From a bacterium (lineage in GTDB: Bacteria; Eisenbacteria; RBG-16-71-46; CAIMUX01), in NCBI GenBank assembly GCA_030431975.1, contig JAUIHP010000001.1:124001-188000 (forward strand): DNA of 64,000 nt, written 5' to 3'. Every line of letters starts with the position of its first letter. Positions within the stretch are counted from its first letter, which is position 1. This document shows positions 50,685 to 60,284 of the stretch, one piece after another. A program made the translations under genes and the position numbers. Below the pieces are notes generated by a model. The model did no database searches. It saw only the letters and a list, made by a program, of their open reading frames with translations, and was not told the DNA's origin.

Positions 50685-52595
50685 CTACTGGATATCGAGG
50701 CGGAGCACCGTGCCCGCTTCACCCACAAGAATGAACCGGCCTTTCCCCGTCGCAACGGCATCCGAAATCGACACTTTGGGGAGAGCCACGGGAACTTCGC
50801 CCCAAGTCTCCCCATCGAAGTGGAAAACGTCGAGGTCGCCGGGGAGACCGCTCTTGTCGTATCCGATCAGAAGAATGTCATCGGATGAGGAACCGCAGAT
50901 GGCATGAAGGTCCACGTCAGGAAACGCAAGTTCGGCCCGGAACTCTCCATCCACGTAGCGGACAAGGTCCGTACCCATGACGGCCCAGCAGTTGGCGGCA
51001 TCCACGCCCCAAACATCAGCTCCCCGAAAGCCTCCGCTGGCCGCCGTCCCATTCACCAGATCGACCGGATCCCAGTCTGCGCCGTCGTAGAGGAGGATCT
51101 GGTGGTAGTCGCCCACGGCCACTGCGAAATCGTCACCATAGCCCCAAACCCCTTGCATGGTCCGACGCGGAAGATTGAAGAGTCGAGACCAGGAGCCGTC
51201 CCGATATCGCCAGAGTTCACCCGGCCACGATACGGCGTAGAAACTCGAGGAACTCGTTCCCCAGATCGATTCGACTCTGGGATCACCGTGAGGCTGCACT
51301 GGGAGAGCCACCCAATCGTCGCCCTGCTTGGACAGCGCCCCTCCCTCACTCGACATGGCAATCGAAGAACCGTCCTCCCAACCGGTGACGGCCGTCAGGA
51401 AAAGATCGGACCGCTGGCGTCGGGCTCGGTTCGGCCGACTTCTCCGGGAATCAAACTCGATGCCCCAAGCCCCGACCGCAAGGTATCCATCTCCGGCGGT
51501 GCAAACACTCTTGTAGGCAAGCGAGTGACGTGCGACCAGGGACGTCCACATGCCTCCGTCTCGCCGTAGCAGGCGGTGGGACGGCGAGTCAGCCTGCAGC
51601 GCGTGCAGCTCGTCGAGACTGGAGCCCCAGACCAGCTCGACATCGTCAGGAAGGCCGACGTTCACCTCTTCCCACGTGCCGTTCTCGATTGTGTAGAGAT
51701 CGTTTTCGAAAAGGACGACACACTCGTCTCCGACACGTGTGAGTTGGAATCCAGAGTACCTTCCATCCGTCGGGCCTGGATCCTCCAGGAGTTGCCACTC
51801 TCCGCCGGCAAAATAGCCTCTTACCCGGTACGAAGTTGCCGCGTATACCTCGGTCCCACGACCGACGAAGCGGGAAATGTTCGTTTGAACTTTCCAGAAG
51901 GAAGCCGTCGTTCGCTGCTTCCACTCCCCCTCGACAAGATGAAACATCTCACCACGAGGGCCGGCGGCGATCACAAAGTCGTTCCCTGCTGTGTATACCG
52001 CCCGGGCAGCATCGGCCGGGATCTTCGAACTCGACCACTTGTTTCCATCGAAGATCGAAACGACTCCAGGGCCACCGACCACGACATGGGACGAAGAACT
52101 TCCGTGCACGGTAAACGCTTCGTGATCTACGCCCCGGACCCGAGACCAGTCCGAACCATCGAAGTGATAGAGCCATTTCCTGAAGTTCGGGGCTTCCCCG
52201 ATCGCGTAGATGTCGTCAGGTCCGGCGGCCCAGAAGTCCGTCAGTTCCACTCCCAGCATCGCCGAGACGACAAGGTGATCTCCGTCGAACTTTTGGACCG
52301 TACCTTCTGCGGTCCCGAAGTAGGCGTCGCCGGAGTCCAGGAAGACTACAGAACGAGGCTCGTGCGCGTCCGACTCGACAGTCCAGATTCCGTCGGCAAC
52401 ACCAAGGGTGACGGGATCAGGGCCACTCGGCCCGGTTGAGGTCGGGCCGGTTCGATCAGCCTCCGTGCAGGCCGCCGCGAACAAGCAAAGTGCAGGCAGT
52501 ACCCAATGAAGGCGCCGAGTCGTGGAACGGCTGCGGAGAGACAGGCCGTTCCAGATACGGGGCCGCGCGAACTTCCAGAACACCAAACTTCTCAT
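50685..52595 (-). CDS. Lipoprotein with beta-propeller repeats (WxxxxD/YDGxxW type)
   Basis: A 636-residue protein with a lipoprotein signal: WVLPALCLFAAAC, lipobox A-A-A-C with Cys at ~44, then a Gly/Ser/Thr/Pro linker. The remainder is a repeat protein in which units of ~45 residues contain W-[GA]-x-[SGD]-x-[DES]-[DE] and [FY]-D-G-x-x-W (DFWAAGPDDIYAIGE, YHFDGSDWSRV, VWGSSLDELHAL, YDGADWDPV, FHFDGETWGEV). That is a large beta-propeller of the type common in myxobacterial and FCB surface lipoproteins. No catalytic residues are evident. ATG 52595 has GGAGG 6 nt upstream; frames further upstream are not needed. It is divergent from the next propeller gene. Confidence 0.82.
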   Translation of the reverse strand: MRSLVFWKFARPRIWNGLSLRSRSTTRRLHWVLPALCLFAAACTEADRTGPTSTGPSGPDPVTLGVADGIWTVESDAHEPRSVVFLDSGDAYFGTAEGTVQKFDGDHLVVSAMLGVELTDFWAAGPDDIYAIGEAPNFRKWLYHFDGSDWSRVRGVDHEAFTVHGSSSSHVVVGGPGVVSIFDGNKWSSSKIPADAARAVYTAGNDFVIAAGPRGEMFHLVEGEWKQRTTASFWKVQTNISRFVGRGTEVYAATSYRVRGYFAGGEWQLLEDPGPTDGRYSGFQLTRVGDECVVLFENDLYTIENGTWEEVNVGLPDDVELVWGSSLDELHALQADSPSHRLLRRDGGMWTSLVARHSLAYKSVCTAGDGYLAVGAWGIEFDSRRSRPNRARRQRSDLFLTAVTGWEDGSSIAMSSEGGALSKQGDDWVALPVQPHGDPRVESIWGTSSSSFYAVSWPGELWRYRDGSWSRLFNLPRRTMQGVWGYGDDFAVAVGDYHQILLYDGADWDPVDLVNGTAASGGFRGADVWGVDAANCWAVMGTDLVRYVDGEFRAELAFPDVDLHAICGSSSDDILLIGYDKSGLPGDLDVFHFDGETWGEVPVALPKVSISDAVATGKGRFILVGEAGTVLRLDIQ

Positions 52596-52868
52596 CGAGG
52601 ACCTCCATGTTTGCGGAGAGGGCTTCTCTTTCACGGAGACGAATATCCCCCGAGCCCCGAGGAAGACAAACTGGAACCGGTGACGACCCGTGTTGGTTTT
52701 CGTCACTTCCGGAATGAACGCTCGGGGCATGGAAGAAACCCTGCGTAGAACGTGCCGACGAAGGGGCGACGCGCGATCGTTTGTTACATATCTGTTACCC
52801 TCGCTCACCCAAAAGGCAGTACAAAAGAGTGAGGTCATCACCGCTCACCTCCAATGACAGGAGTCTAT

Positions 52869-54032
52869 GTGCTCGTCCAAACTCGTCGCCTCAGGGCCCA
52901 CCTCGCGAAGCGGGGAAGCACGAAGGCGACCTACGGCACTATCGGGTCGCGCCCGCTTGCGTACCCACTCTTCCAACGGTCCGGACCTTCTTCTCTTCTC
53001 TTGCTTGCACTGCTTCTCGGCCTGCTCGCCCCCCTTCCCTCCCGCGCTGAATCGGTGATCCCAGCGGAGTCCATCCGAGCCCTTGCCGACACGCTCCCGG
53101 AATTCACGACGACTCCGTTCGTGAGTGAGTCCGAGGGCAACCAAATCGACGGGGTCGTCCGGATCATCCTTCCGGACTCGAAGGGAAACCTCTGGTTCGG
53201 CGGACAAGCCGGCCTGCAGAGGCACGACGGAAAGGAACTGTCCTTCTTCGATCTCCGCGATGACTTCGACCAGGGAATCACGGTGCGCGCGCTCGTCGAA
53301 GATCGGGCCGGCAACATTTGGATCGGCCACACGGGCGGCCTGACCCGCTTCGACGGCCGCAACTTCACGAGCTTCTTCGAGGACGACGGACTCCCTACCG
53401 CCGACGTTTGGAGCCTGTTCGTGGACGACTCCGGAACACTCTGGATCGGCACGCCGCTCGGGCCGTGCCGGTATGACGGAGAGCGCTTCGCCCCCTTCCC
53501 TCTACCGCCCGGCCGGATCGATCCGAACAAAGGGGTATCGTCACCCCAGATGGTCTGGTCGTTCGTCGAGGACGGCGAGGGCCACCTCTGGTTCGCCGGC
53601 GAGGGCGTCGTCTTCCGGTTCGACGGGAAGAAGCTCACTCACGTCCCGATCTTCGAGGATCAGTCCGCCACGTTTGTCCGCCGAATTCTGGCCGACCGGA
53701 ACGGCGCGCTCTGGTTCGTCAGCTCCAAGGGTTTGTTCTACTACGAGGATGGGACCTTCGAACGCCGGACCGGGGGAATCTGGAGGGACGGACTCGGCGG
53801 AGGCTTCGAGGACAGCCGGGGCCATCTGTGGTTCACCGTCATGCACGAAGGGGTCTTCCGGTACGACGGCTCCTCCCTGACCCGGTTCGCCGAAGCCGAG
53901 GGGCTGACGAGCCTGGGCATGTTCGACTTCGCCGAGGACCGCGAGGGCCGGGTTTGGTGCGGAGGATGGATGGGGGCGTTTCGCTTCGAAAACGGGTCCT
54001 TCGTCAACGTCACCCGGGACGGCCCCTGGTAG
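52869..54032 (+). CDS. Exported 'two-component regulator propeller' protein
   Basis: About 387 residues. A long N-region and a signal peptide or membrane anchor (SSLLLLALLLGLLAPLPSRA) are followed by seven to eight 40-residue repeats of the Reg_prop type. The pattern is [IL]-x-x-D-x-x-G-[NT]-[LIV]-W-[FI]-G-[TG] ... G-[LV]-x-R-[YF]-D-G, with examples DSKGNLWFGGQAGLQRHDG, DRAGNIWIGHTGGLTRFDG and DDSGTLWIGTPLGPCRYDG. Such repeats normally form the sensor half of hybrid histidine kinases; here no kinase or helix-turn-helix domain follows, so it is a free-standing propeller. GTG 52869 has AGGAG 5 nt upstream; ATG 52854 is the alternative. Confidence 0.82.
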   Translation: MLVQTRRLRAHLAKRGSTKATYGTIGSRPLAYPLFQRSGPSSLLLLALLLGLLAPLPSRAESVIPAESIRALADTLPEFTTTPFVSESEGNQIDGVVRIILPDSKGNLWFGGQAGLQRHDGKELSFFDLRDDFDQGITVRALVEDRAGNIWIGHTGGLTRFDGRNFTSFFEDDGLPTADVWSLFVDDSGTLWIGTPLGPCRYDGERFAPFPLPPGRIDPNKGVSSPQMVWSFVEDGEGHLWFAGEGVVFRFDGKKLTHVPIFEDQSATFVRRILADRNGALWFVSSKGLFYYEDGTFERRTGGIWRDGLGGGFEDSRGHLWFTVMHEGVFRYDGSSLTRFAEAEGLTSLGMFDFAEDREGRVWCGGWMGAFRFENGSFVNVTRDGPW

Positions 54033-54112
54033 GAGTTCCGACCATTCCAGGGGGTTGTCCGACCCGAATCCGGTCCGTATCCTGCCCGGAGCCTGAAGGA
54101 GGGTACTGGACC

Positions 54113-55462
54113 ATGCTCAAGCCGAAGATCACACCACAAGACGTCACCCCAACCCTGAAGAAGCACATGCTGGTCGACGGGTACGAGACCATTCTCGACC
54201 TCGACAAGAGCAAGAACGGGTGGTTCGTCGACGCCCGCGACCACCGCGAGTACGTCGATTTCTTCAATGGCGTCTCGTCCATGCCTTTGGGCTTCAACCA
54301 TCCGAAGCTCATGACCGACGAAGCCATCCGTCACCTTGGCCGCGTTGCGGTGAACAAGCCGGCCAACGCCGACGCCTACACTCCGGAGATGGCTTCCTTC
54401 GTCGACAGCTTCGCCAAGGTTCTGCCCGACTACTTCAAATACATGTTCTTCATCGAGGGTGGCGCGGCCGCGGTTGAAAACGCAATCAAGGCGGCCATGG
54501 ACTGGAAGGTCCAGAAGAACTTCGCCAAGGGATACACCGAGGAGCATCATCCGGACGGCTACGGCACCAAGGTCCTGAGCTTCGCCGAGTGTTTCCACGG
54601 GCGTGGTGGCTACACGCTTTCCATGACCGACTCTCCCGACCCGCGGAAGACGCGCTACTTCGCCAAGTTCGACTGGCCGCGCGTCTCGACGCCGAAAGCG
54701 ATCTTCCCGCTGGAAGGTGAGAACCTGGAGAAGACCATCGCGCGCGAGAAGAAGACGATCGCTGAGATCGAAGAAGCCTGCGCCACGCACAAGGACGAGA
54801 TCTGCTGTGCGGTCATCGAACCGATCCAGGGCGAGGGCGGCGACAACCACTTCCGTCCCGAGTTCATGCGCGAGCTGCGGCGCCTGGCCGACGAGCATGA
54901 GTTCCTTCTCATCTTCGACGAGGTTCAGACGGGACTCGGTCTGACCGGAAAGATGTGGGCTCATGAACACTACGGCGTTGCGCCGGACTGCATGAGCTTC
55001 GGTAAGAAAACACAGGTCTGCGGTTTCGTCGCCGGCCCGCGTCTGGACGAGGTCGAGAACAACGTTTTCAAGGTTTCCAGTCGGATCAACTCGACCTGGG
55101 GCGGCAATCTCATCGACATGGTTCGGTGCGAGATGTACCTGCATGTCTACGAAGAGGAGAACATCCTCGACCACGTGACGAAGCTCGGCGAACACCTCAT
55201 GAACGAACTCCACTCGATGGAGAAGGAGTTCGACGGTGTGATCGAGAACGTACGCGGTCGCGGGCTCTTCTGCGCCATGGACCTGACCGACAAGATCGAC
55301 CGTGGAATGGTTCTGAATGCCGCGCGCGAACACGGCGTCATCATCCTTCCGACGGGTCACCACGGCGTGCGCTTCCGTCCGGCCCTGACGATGAAGAAGG
55401 AAACACTGGACGAGGGACTGACGCGTCTCCGCAACGCGATCAAGGACGCGCTCGGCGCCTGA
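54113..55462 (+). CDS. lat: L-lysine 6-transaminase (lysine epsilon-aminotransferase)
   Basis: A 449-residue class III PLP aminotransferase. It transfers the epsilon-amino group of lysine to 2-oxoglutarate, giving aminoadipate semialdehyde (piperideine-6-carboxylate), for lysine catabolism. Lat-specific stretches are KPANADAYT, FIEGGAAAVENAIKAAMDWK, FAECFHGRGGYTLS, CCAVIEPIQGEGGDNHF, LIFDEVQTGLGLTGK and the PLP-lysine region MSFGKKTQVCG (Lys298/299). The match to the mycobacterial Lat motif is close. ATG 54113 has AAGGAGG 10 nt upstream. No aminoadipate-semialdehyde dehydrogenase is adjacent; the next gene is a GNAT 43 nt downstream. Confidence 0.93.
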   Translation: MLKPKITPQDVTPTLKKHMLVDGYETILDLDKSKNGWFVDARDHREYVDFFNGVSSMPLGFNHPKLMTDEAIRHLGRVAVNKPANADAYTPEMASFVDSFAKVLPDYFKYMFFIEGGAAAVENAIKAAMDWKVQKNFAKGYTEEHHPDGYGTKVLSFAECFHGRGGYTLSMTDSPDPRKTRYFAKFDWPRVSTPKAIFPLEGENLEKTIAREKKTIAEIEEACATHKDEICCAVIEPIQGEGGDNHFRPEFMRELRRLADEHEFLLIFDEVQTGLGLTGKMWAHEHYGVAPDCMSFGKKTQVCGFVAGPRLDEVENNVFKVSSRINSTWGGNLIDMVRCEMYLHVYEEENILDHVTKLGEHLMNELHSMEKEFDGVIENVRGRGLFCAMDLTDKIDRGMVLNAAREHGVIILPTGHHGVRFRPALTMKKETLDEGLTRLRNAIKDALGA

Positions 55463-55505
55463 TCCGAGCTGAGTTGATGGTGCAGGCCTTGCTTGGAGGT
55501 AACTC

Positions 55506-56042
55506 GTGAGCTTTCCGACCCTAACCTCCAAGCGGCTGATCCTTCGGCAACCCCGCAACGACGACCGGGCGGACTACCACGCCATCGTCTCGAAACCAGA
55601 GGTCACTCGTTACAGCGACCTCCCGGATCATCCGACGCGCAAGGACACGGAGGGGCTCTTTCGTTGGATGAAGAGCCTCCACTCCAAAGGCACCGGCTGC
55701 GGCTGGATCGTCGCGAGTCGACGTAGCGGAAAAATCTGGGGCGCGATTCGAATCAACGACATTCGAAAGCGGGATCGCATGGGTACGGTCGGCTACGAAT
55801 TCGATCCGGCCCAGTGGGGTCGCGGCGTGGCTTCTGAGGCGCTTGGACTTGTCGTGACCTCCGCCTTCTCAGACTTCGATCTGCACCGACTTCAGGCATG
55901 GACCATGACCGGCAATCCTGCCTCCGACCGGGTCCTGGAAAAGAACGGCTTTCAGCACGAAGGCGTTCTTCGCCAAGCGAGATACTTCAAAGACGCATTC
56001 CACGACATGCGCATGTTCGGCTGCCTGAACGACTCTCAGTGA
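55506..56042 (+). CDS. GNAT acetyltransferase, RimJ/RimL type
   Basis: A 178-residue protein with RimJ/RimL features: T-S-K-R-L-I-L-R at the N terminus, GYEFDPAQWGRGVASEALGLVV (acetyl-CoA loop G-R-G-V-A) and NPASDRVLEKNGFQHEGVLRQARYFKDAFHDMRMFG at the end. It could acetylate protein N termini or small amines. GTG 55506 has GGAGG 5 nt upstream. It is 43 nt downstream of lat and may be co-transcribed. The 3' end overlaps the convergent glycosyltransferase gene by 7 nt. Confidence 0.9.
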   Translation: MSFPTLTSKRLILRQPRNDDRADYHAIVSKPEVTRYSDLPDHPTRKDTEGLFRWMKSLHSKGTGCGWIVASRRSGKIWGAIRINDIRKRDRMGTVGYEFDPAQWGRGVASEALGLVVTSAFSDFDLHRLQAWTMTGNPASDRVLEKNGFQHEGVLRQARYFKDAFHDMRMFGCLNDSQ

Positions 56043-58153
56043 GACGATGCTCGCCCAACCGGCAGCGGATACTCCAGACTGGATTCCCACCCGGGCACCT
56101 GCGACCGAATCCAAGCGAGCGAACCTTTGGGCCCGCGACAAATGAGATGCAACGCCTCGGACCGGTCGGTCGCCGCAGCTGTCCCGACGACGGAATCCCA
56201 GGCTGAAGTTCGCAGAGCAACCCAGTGCCAGCGACGCGACTCAGCGACCCAGCTATCCACGATCTCGGCGTCGGCCATCCCGGCGAGCGTCTTCTCCATC
56301 TGGCGGCCATAAGCCGCCGTCTCCAGAGTTCGTCGAAAATCGCGGCGCATCTCGATGTCCAGAAAGAAGCCCTCACCCGATCCTGAGTTCGCTTCTGCTT
56401 CGGTCCCTGGCTCCGCACCGGACGTCGGCCCCACCAAGGGCGCATGCTCGCCCCGCAAGAGTCGTAACCCCTCCGTCTCTTCGAAGAATTGCCACCCCGG
56501 CAGCGTGGCCGCCAGGTCCCAGCGGAATCCGAGGGGATGCTGGAACGATGACCGGGGTACGGGCCGTCGTGTCGACGGCGGTGCAGCCACCTTTTCGAGC
56601 GCGACGGTGAAGAACTGTCTCTCCGGGCCTAGCGCGCGTCTGAGCACGCGCCACTCCCTCTCACTCTCCAGACCGGGTAGCTGCACTCCTCCCCGCTTGA
56701 AGCCGTAGTGTCCTTCCCAGAGAGCGATGCTTCCGACCTCCACCGAGTCCATCGTCGCCGGAGTCAACGGCGGAGCGGTGTAGGCGTTGAGTCCCACTTC
56801 GAAGTGAAACAGGCTGTGATTGCTGAGTACGGTTCCGTCATAGCCCTGCTCCAGGTACCAGCGGCCAGCGTCGCGGACGGCGCTCTGTTCGGGATTGAGC
56901 TTCAGGAGCCCGTGCTTCCCGAAAACGTACCCTGCCATGGAAATCACGAGTCCGATCACGACGACCCCTCGCACGGCGGACCGAGCCCACCACGTCCGCC
57001 CTACGATCGAGAAAAGCCCGAGTAACGTGAGTACGACGAAGTAGATCAGTCCGACGTACTGCTTGTCCGTGCCGGCCACGTATCGATTGAGGATGACCTG
57101 GGAGAAGAGCAGATAGCAAAGGGCACAGGCGACGAGCATGGTCAGCACCTGCCATCGACCGGTGCGGCGTAGGAACCACTCGTTGAACCCGTGGATGCCG
57201 ATGAGCGCAATGAACGGAGAAAGTGAGACGAGGTGTCGGTAGTAACCGGCGGACTGCAGGCTTCCGGTTTGCGCTGAGCTGTAACTCAGGTAGGCGAAGA
57301 TCATCACCGGCGGAACCCACAGAAGTACGCGCGACCTGTTCCGCAACGTTCCCGGCAACCCCAACAGGAGGAAGAATGTGAGAACGGGACCGAAGACGTA
57401 AACCACGCCGCGCAGATAGTGCAACGCTCCGGGCGCGTCGATGATGCCGCGTTCCCGCTCCTGAAACACCGCGTGATACAGAAAGAGCCCGTCACCCGTC
57501 AACAAGGCGCCGCCCAGGTTCCAAGCCACAACGCCGAGCGGCAGGATAAAGATCGCCGCCCACTTCTTCTTCCGAAGAAACAGAACTCCCCAGACGATCA
57601 GGGCGAGAGACATTTCGAGGCGGGCCAAGGGAATGAGCGCGGCAAAGAACGCACTCGTCTTGTCGCGACCGGCAAAGAAACGCTCCAAACTGATCGCGGC
57701 AAAGAGCGCCGCCAACGGCTCGGTCAGGCCCGAAAACGAAAGAAGAAGAAAAAGCGGCTGGAAGGCGACAAACGCGGCGGCCAGAAACGGGTGCGGCTCG
57801 TCCAGGTGCTGAGCCGCCCTCCAGGTGAAGAAGCACGTCAGTGCCGAGACCAGGGCCGTCGTCACTTCGACCCCGGCGTATCCGAGCTGCGAAGGCAATG
57901 CATAGAGAATCATGAAGGCCGGCCTGGTCCAGAGCCCGACCAGGCGATCGGGATGACTGAAGGCGATCCGCGCGCTTTGGTACCGCGAGACGTCGTCATC
58001 CGTGAAGTAGCCCTCTGAAAGGAAGCCAAGGGCCGCGAAAAGGACGAAGAGCGCCCCGGACGTCACCCAAATGGCGGCGGGCGACTTCAGGAAGGCCGGT
58101 TCGGCAGGTGGAATCGAGCCCGATCGGCCGCCATTTTCCGTCGAATCGGACAT
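56036..58153 (-). CDS. Large membrane glycosyltransferase-like protein (GT39/PMT type)
   Basis: A 705-residue protein with ~11 predicted membrane helices in the first ~430 residues. After TM1 it has GYFTDDDVSRYQSARIAFSHP, with the acidic residues typical of GT-C active sites in the first extracytoplasmic loop. A large soluble C-terminal region of ~270 residues (LEQGYDGTVLSNHSLFHFEVG ... VPGWESS) would be extracytoplasmic. Such proteins use polyprenyl-phosphate sugars. The acceptor is unknown. ATG 58153 has GGAGG ~10 nt upstream; the longer frame to 58216 was not used. Confidence 0.78.
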   Translation of the reverse strand: MSDSTENGGRSGSIPPAEPAFLKSPAAIWVTSGALFVLFAALGFLSEGYFTDDDVSRYQSARIAFSHPDRLVGLWTRPAFMILYALPSQLGYAGVEVTTALVSALTCFFTWRAAQHLDEPHPFLAAAFVAFQPLFLLLSFSGLTEPLAALFAAISLERFFAGRDKTSAFFAALIPLARLEMSLALIVWGVLFLRKKKWAAIFILPLGVVAWNLGGALLTGDGLFLYHAVFQERERGIIDAPGALHYLRGVVYVFGPVLTFFLLLGLPGTLRNRSRVLLWVPPVMIFAYLSYSSAQTGSLQSAGYYRHLVSLSPFIALIGIHGFNEWFLRRTGRWQVLTMLVACALCYLLFSQVILNRYVAGTDKQYVGLIYFVVLTLLGLFSIVGRTWWARSAVRGVVVIGLVISMAGYVFGKHGLLKLNPEQSAVRDAGRWYLEQGYDGTVLSNHSLFHFEVGLNAYTAPPLTPATMDSVEVGSIALWEGHYGFKRGGVQLPGLESEREWRVLRRALGPERQFFTVALEKVAAPPSTRRPVPRSSFQHPLGFRWDLAATLPGWQFFEETEGLRLLRGEHAPLVGPTSGAEPGTEAEANSGSGEGFFLDIEMRRDFRRTLETAAYGRQMEKTLAGMADAEIVDSWVAESRRWHWVALRTSAWDSVVGTAAATDRSEALHLICRGPKGSLAWIRSQVPGWESSLEYPLPVGRASSH

Positions 58154-58322
58154 TGCCCGCGCCCCTCCGAATCCGCTCACATTCCTAAACGTTGCAGCAG
58201 GACGCAGCCCTGCCATAATCCCGCCTCGATGCTACACTGGCTCGGGCTGAGGAGGGAGGCCGTCCCGACAAGCCCGAATCGGCCGCAAGTCATCCAGCGG
58301 CAGAAAGGACCCCGGGACCGAC

Positions 58323-59453
58323 GTGTCACAGTCTCCATCCTATGCTCTGGTCGTCGAGGTGACGCGCGGATTCGAGGTCGAATCGACGCATCGCGGCGCC
58401 ATCGCCGCCGTGGACTCCTACGGTCACCTTCACGCCTCGGTCGGACAAGCCGACGTTCCCATCTACGTCCGGTCGTGCGCCAAACCTTTCCAGGCTCTGG
58501 CCTTCGTTTGTTCCGGCGCCGCGGACGCCATCGGCGCGACCGAGGAAGAGATCGCCATCGCGTGTTCGTCCCACAGCGGCGAACCGCAACACCAGGAAAT
58601 CGTCCGCAGCCTGATGAAGAAGGCAGGTGTGACAGAGGACGATCTTGCGTGTGGTCCTCATCCGCCATTCGACCGGGATACCCGGGATGAGTTGCGCAAA
58701 GAGGGGAAGTCCGCAACACCGGTCCATCACAACTGCTCCGGCAAACACACCGCAATGTTGGCCACGGCCAAGCACCTCGATCTTTCCACCGATGACTACA
58801 CAAGCCCCGAGCACGGAGTCCAGTTGGCGATTCTTGGACTGCTCGCGTCCCTCGCCGGTTTGGAATTCGAAGAGATCGGAATCGCCGTCGACGGTTGTCG
58901 CGCACCGGCCTTTTACCTCCCGTTGCGCGGCTTCTCACTGGCCATGGCTCGCCTCGCGGCCGAAGGTGGCGGCGGCGAAGAATGGCGGGGGCTCTCGGAC
59001 GAGGACGACGAATACGAAACCGAAGGATTCGATTCGGACTTCGGTGACGACTTTCCCGTCCCAATCGCAGAGGGCATGTCCCGGATTTGGCAGGCCATGG
59101 TTCACCACCCTATTCTCATCGCCGGCCGATCGAATCGCCTGTGCACCGACTTGATGCAGACGGCAAACCGGCTGGGAGTTCCGTTGGTCGCCAAGTCGGG
59201 AGCCGAAGGCGCATACGCCGTCGGCGTCGTGCACGAGGGCGTCGGGCTCGGCCTGACTTTCAAGATCGAGGACGGCGCCCAAAGAGCCCGGGACGCAGCC
59301 GTCCTGGAATCGCTCTTCCAACTTGGGATCCTGCCGGACGAAGCACGCGGCCCTCTCGTCGGCTATCACCAACAGATCGTGCAGACCAATGCGGGGGATC
59401 CCATCGGAGAAGTCCGTCCCTGTTTTCGACTCTCGCGCGGCCTTCCCGGTTGA
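58323..59453 (+). CDS. L-asparaginase II (thermolabile/Rhizobium-type), with acidic insertion
   Basis: A 376-residue protein of the asparaginase II family that deamidates asparagine. Diagnostic segments are VEVTRGFEVESTHRGAIAAVD, YVRSCAKPFQALAFV (Ser51/Lys54 region), CSSHSGEPQHQ, HHNCSGKHTAML (Cys138-Ser-Gly-Lys141-His) and VDGCRAPAFYLPLRG. Residues ~214-246 form an insertion of Gly and acidic residues (GGGGEEW, SDEDDEYETEG, DSDFGDDF) not expected in the family. The start is GTG 58323; AAAGGA lies ~14 nt upstream, so translation initiation is not strongly marked. It is followed 12 nt later by the AAC(3)-like gene and then, with overlap, by a membrane glycosyltransferase: a three-gene rightward operon. 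Confidence 0.88.
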   Translation: MSQSPSYALVVEVTRGFEVESTHRGAIAAVDSYGHLHASVGQADVPIYVRSCAKPFQALAFVCSGAADAIGATEEEIAIACSSHSGEPQHQEIVRSLMKKAGVTEDDLACGPHPPFDRDTRDELRKEGKSATPVHHNCSGKHTAMLATAKHLDLSTDDYTSPEHGVQLAILGLLASLAGLEFEEIGIAVDGCRAPAFYLPLRGFSLAMARLAAEGGGGEEWRGLSDEDDEYETEGFDSDFGDDFPVPIAEGMSRIWQAMVHHPILIAGRSNRLCTDLMQTANRLGVPLVAKSGAEGAYAVGVVHEGVGLGLTFKIEDGAQRARDAAVLESLFQLGILPDEARGPLVGYHQQIVQTNAGDPIGEVRPCFRLSRGLPG

Positions 59454-59465
59454 TCGAGGGTCGCC

Positions 59466-60284
59466 ATGTCTGAAGGCTCCGTAATCGAGCGGACCGAGGG
59501 ACTTCCCCTCACTCTCACGACGTTGACCCACCAGTTGCGCCGCCTCGGATTGCAACCGGGCCGAACGGTTCTCGTCCACTCTTCGCTCAGTCGAATGGGT
59601 TGGATCTGTGGTGGTCCCGTCACCGTCATCGAAGCTCTGCAAAACGTGGTCGAAACCTCCGGCACTCTGATGATGCCGACGCACTCGTCGGATCTCTCCG
59701 AGCCTTCGGTTTGGAAGAACCCGCCGGTCCCCGAGTCCTGGTGGAAGGTCATTCGCAAAGAGATGCCGCCGTTTCGCCCCGAGTGGACGCCGACGCGGGA
59801 GATGGGCGCGATCCCGGAGTGCTTCCGTCGACTTCCGGGAGTGCTCCGTTCCCCGCATCCGCAGTACTCGTTTGCTGCGTGGGGACGTCGGGCCAACGAC
59901 CTGGTCTCTGCACACGGTTTGGACTTCGGCCTGGGTGAAGATTCCCCGTTGGCCCGTCTCTATGATGTCGACGGGGACGTCCTGTTGCTGGGAGTCGGAC
60001 ACGATCGCAATACCACTTTGCACCTGGCCGAGCATCGGGCCGAGTTTCCCTCGAAGAAATCCGTTCAGGAAGGCGCTCCCATTCTTGTCGAAGGAGAGCG
60101 CGTTTGGTTGGAGTTCGAGGATCTCGACTTGAGCGAAGAAGACTTTATGTCCATTGGTGACGCCTTCGAAAGCGAGGCGAGGTCTTTCAAACAAGGCAAG
60201 ATCGGCGAGGCCACGGCACGGCTGTTCTCGGCGAAGGAGATCGTCGACTTCGCGGTTCGTTGGATGGAGGAGCATCGCGCGTGA
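59466..60284 (+). CDS. AAC(3)-family N-acetyltransferase
   Basis: A 272-residue protein of the antibiotic N-acetyltransferase fold. Conserved blocks are VLVHSSLSRMGWICGGPVTVIEAL, GTLMMPTHSSDL, REMGAIPECFRRLPGVLRSPHPQYSFAAWG and DVLLLGVGHDRNTTLHLAE, with His at 178-180-type positions. True aminoglycoside 3-N-acetyltransferases share these, but so do chromosomal YokD-like enzymes of unknown substrate, so resistance is not implied. ATG 59466 has GAGGG 5 nt upstream. Its TGA overlaps the GTG of the next gene (GTGA). Confidence 0.88.
   Translation: MSEGSVIERTEGLPLTLTTLTHQLRRLGLQPGRTVLVHSSLSRMGWICGGPVTVIEALQNVVETSGTLMMPTHSSDLSEPSVWKNPPVPESWWKVIRKEMPPFRPEWTPTREMGAIPECFRRLPGVLRSPHPQYSFAAWGRRANDLVSAHGLDFGLGEDSPLARLYDVDGDVLLLGVGHDRNTTLHLAEHRAEFPSKKSVQEGAPILVEGERVWLEFEDLDLSEEDFMSIGDAFESEARSFKQGKIGEATARLFSAKEIVDFAVRWMEEHRA

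Noticed and set aside
52780-52810. Direct repeat TTGTTAC / CTGTTAC in the divergent propeller promoter region
   Set aside because: Only two imperfect 6-7 bp copies; too short to distinguish from chance.
53741-55558. Minus-strand open frame of 605 codons opposite lat
   Set aside because: Shadow frame of the lysine aminotransferase gene; the plus strand has a full class III aminotransferase.
59466-60284. Aminoglycoside-resistance determinant
   Set aside because: The fold is AAC(3)-like, but chromosomal members of unknown substrate share all visible motifs and there is no mobile context.
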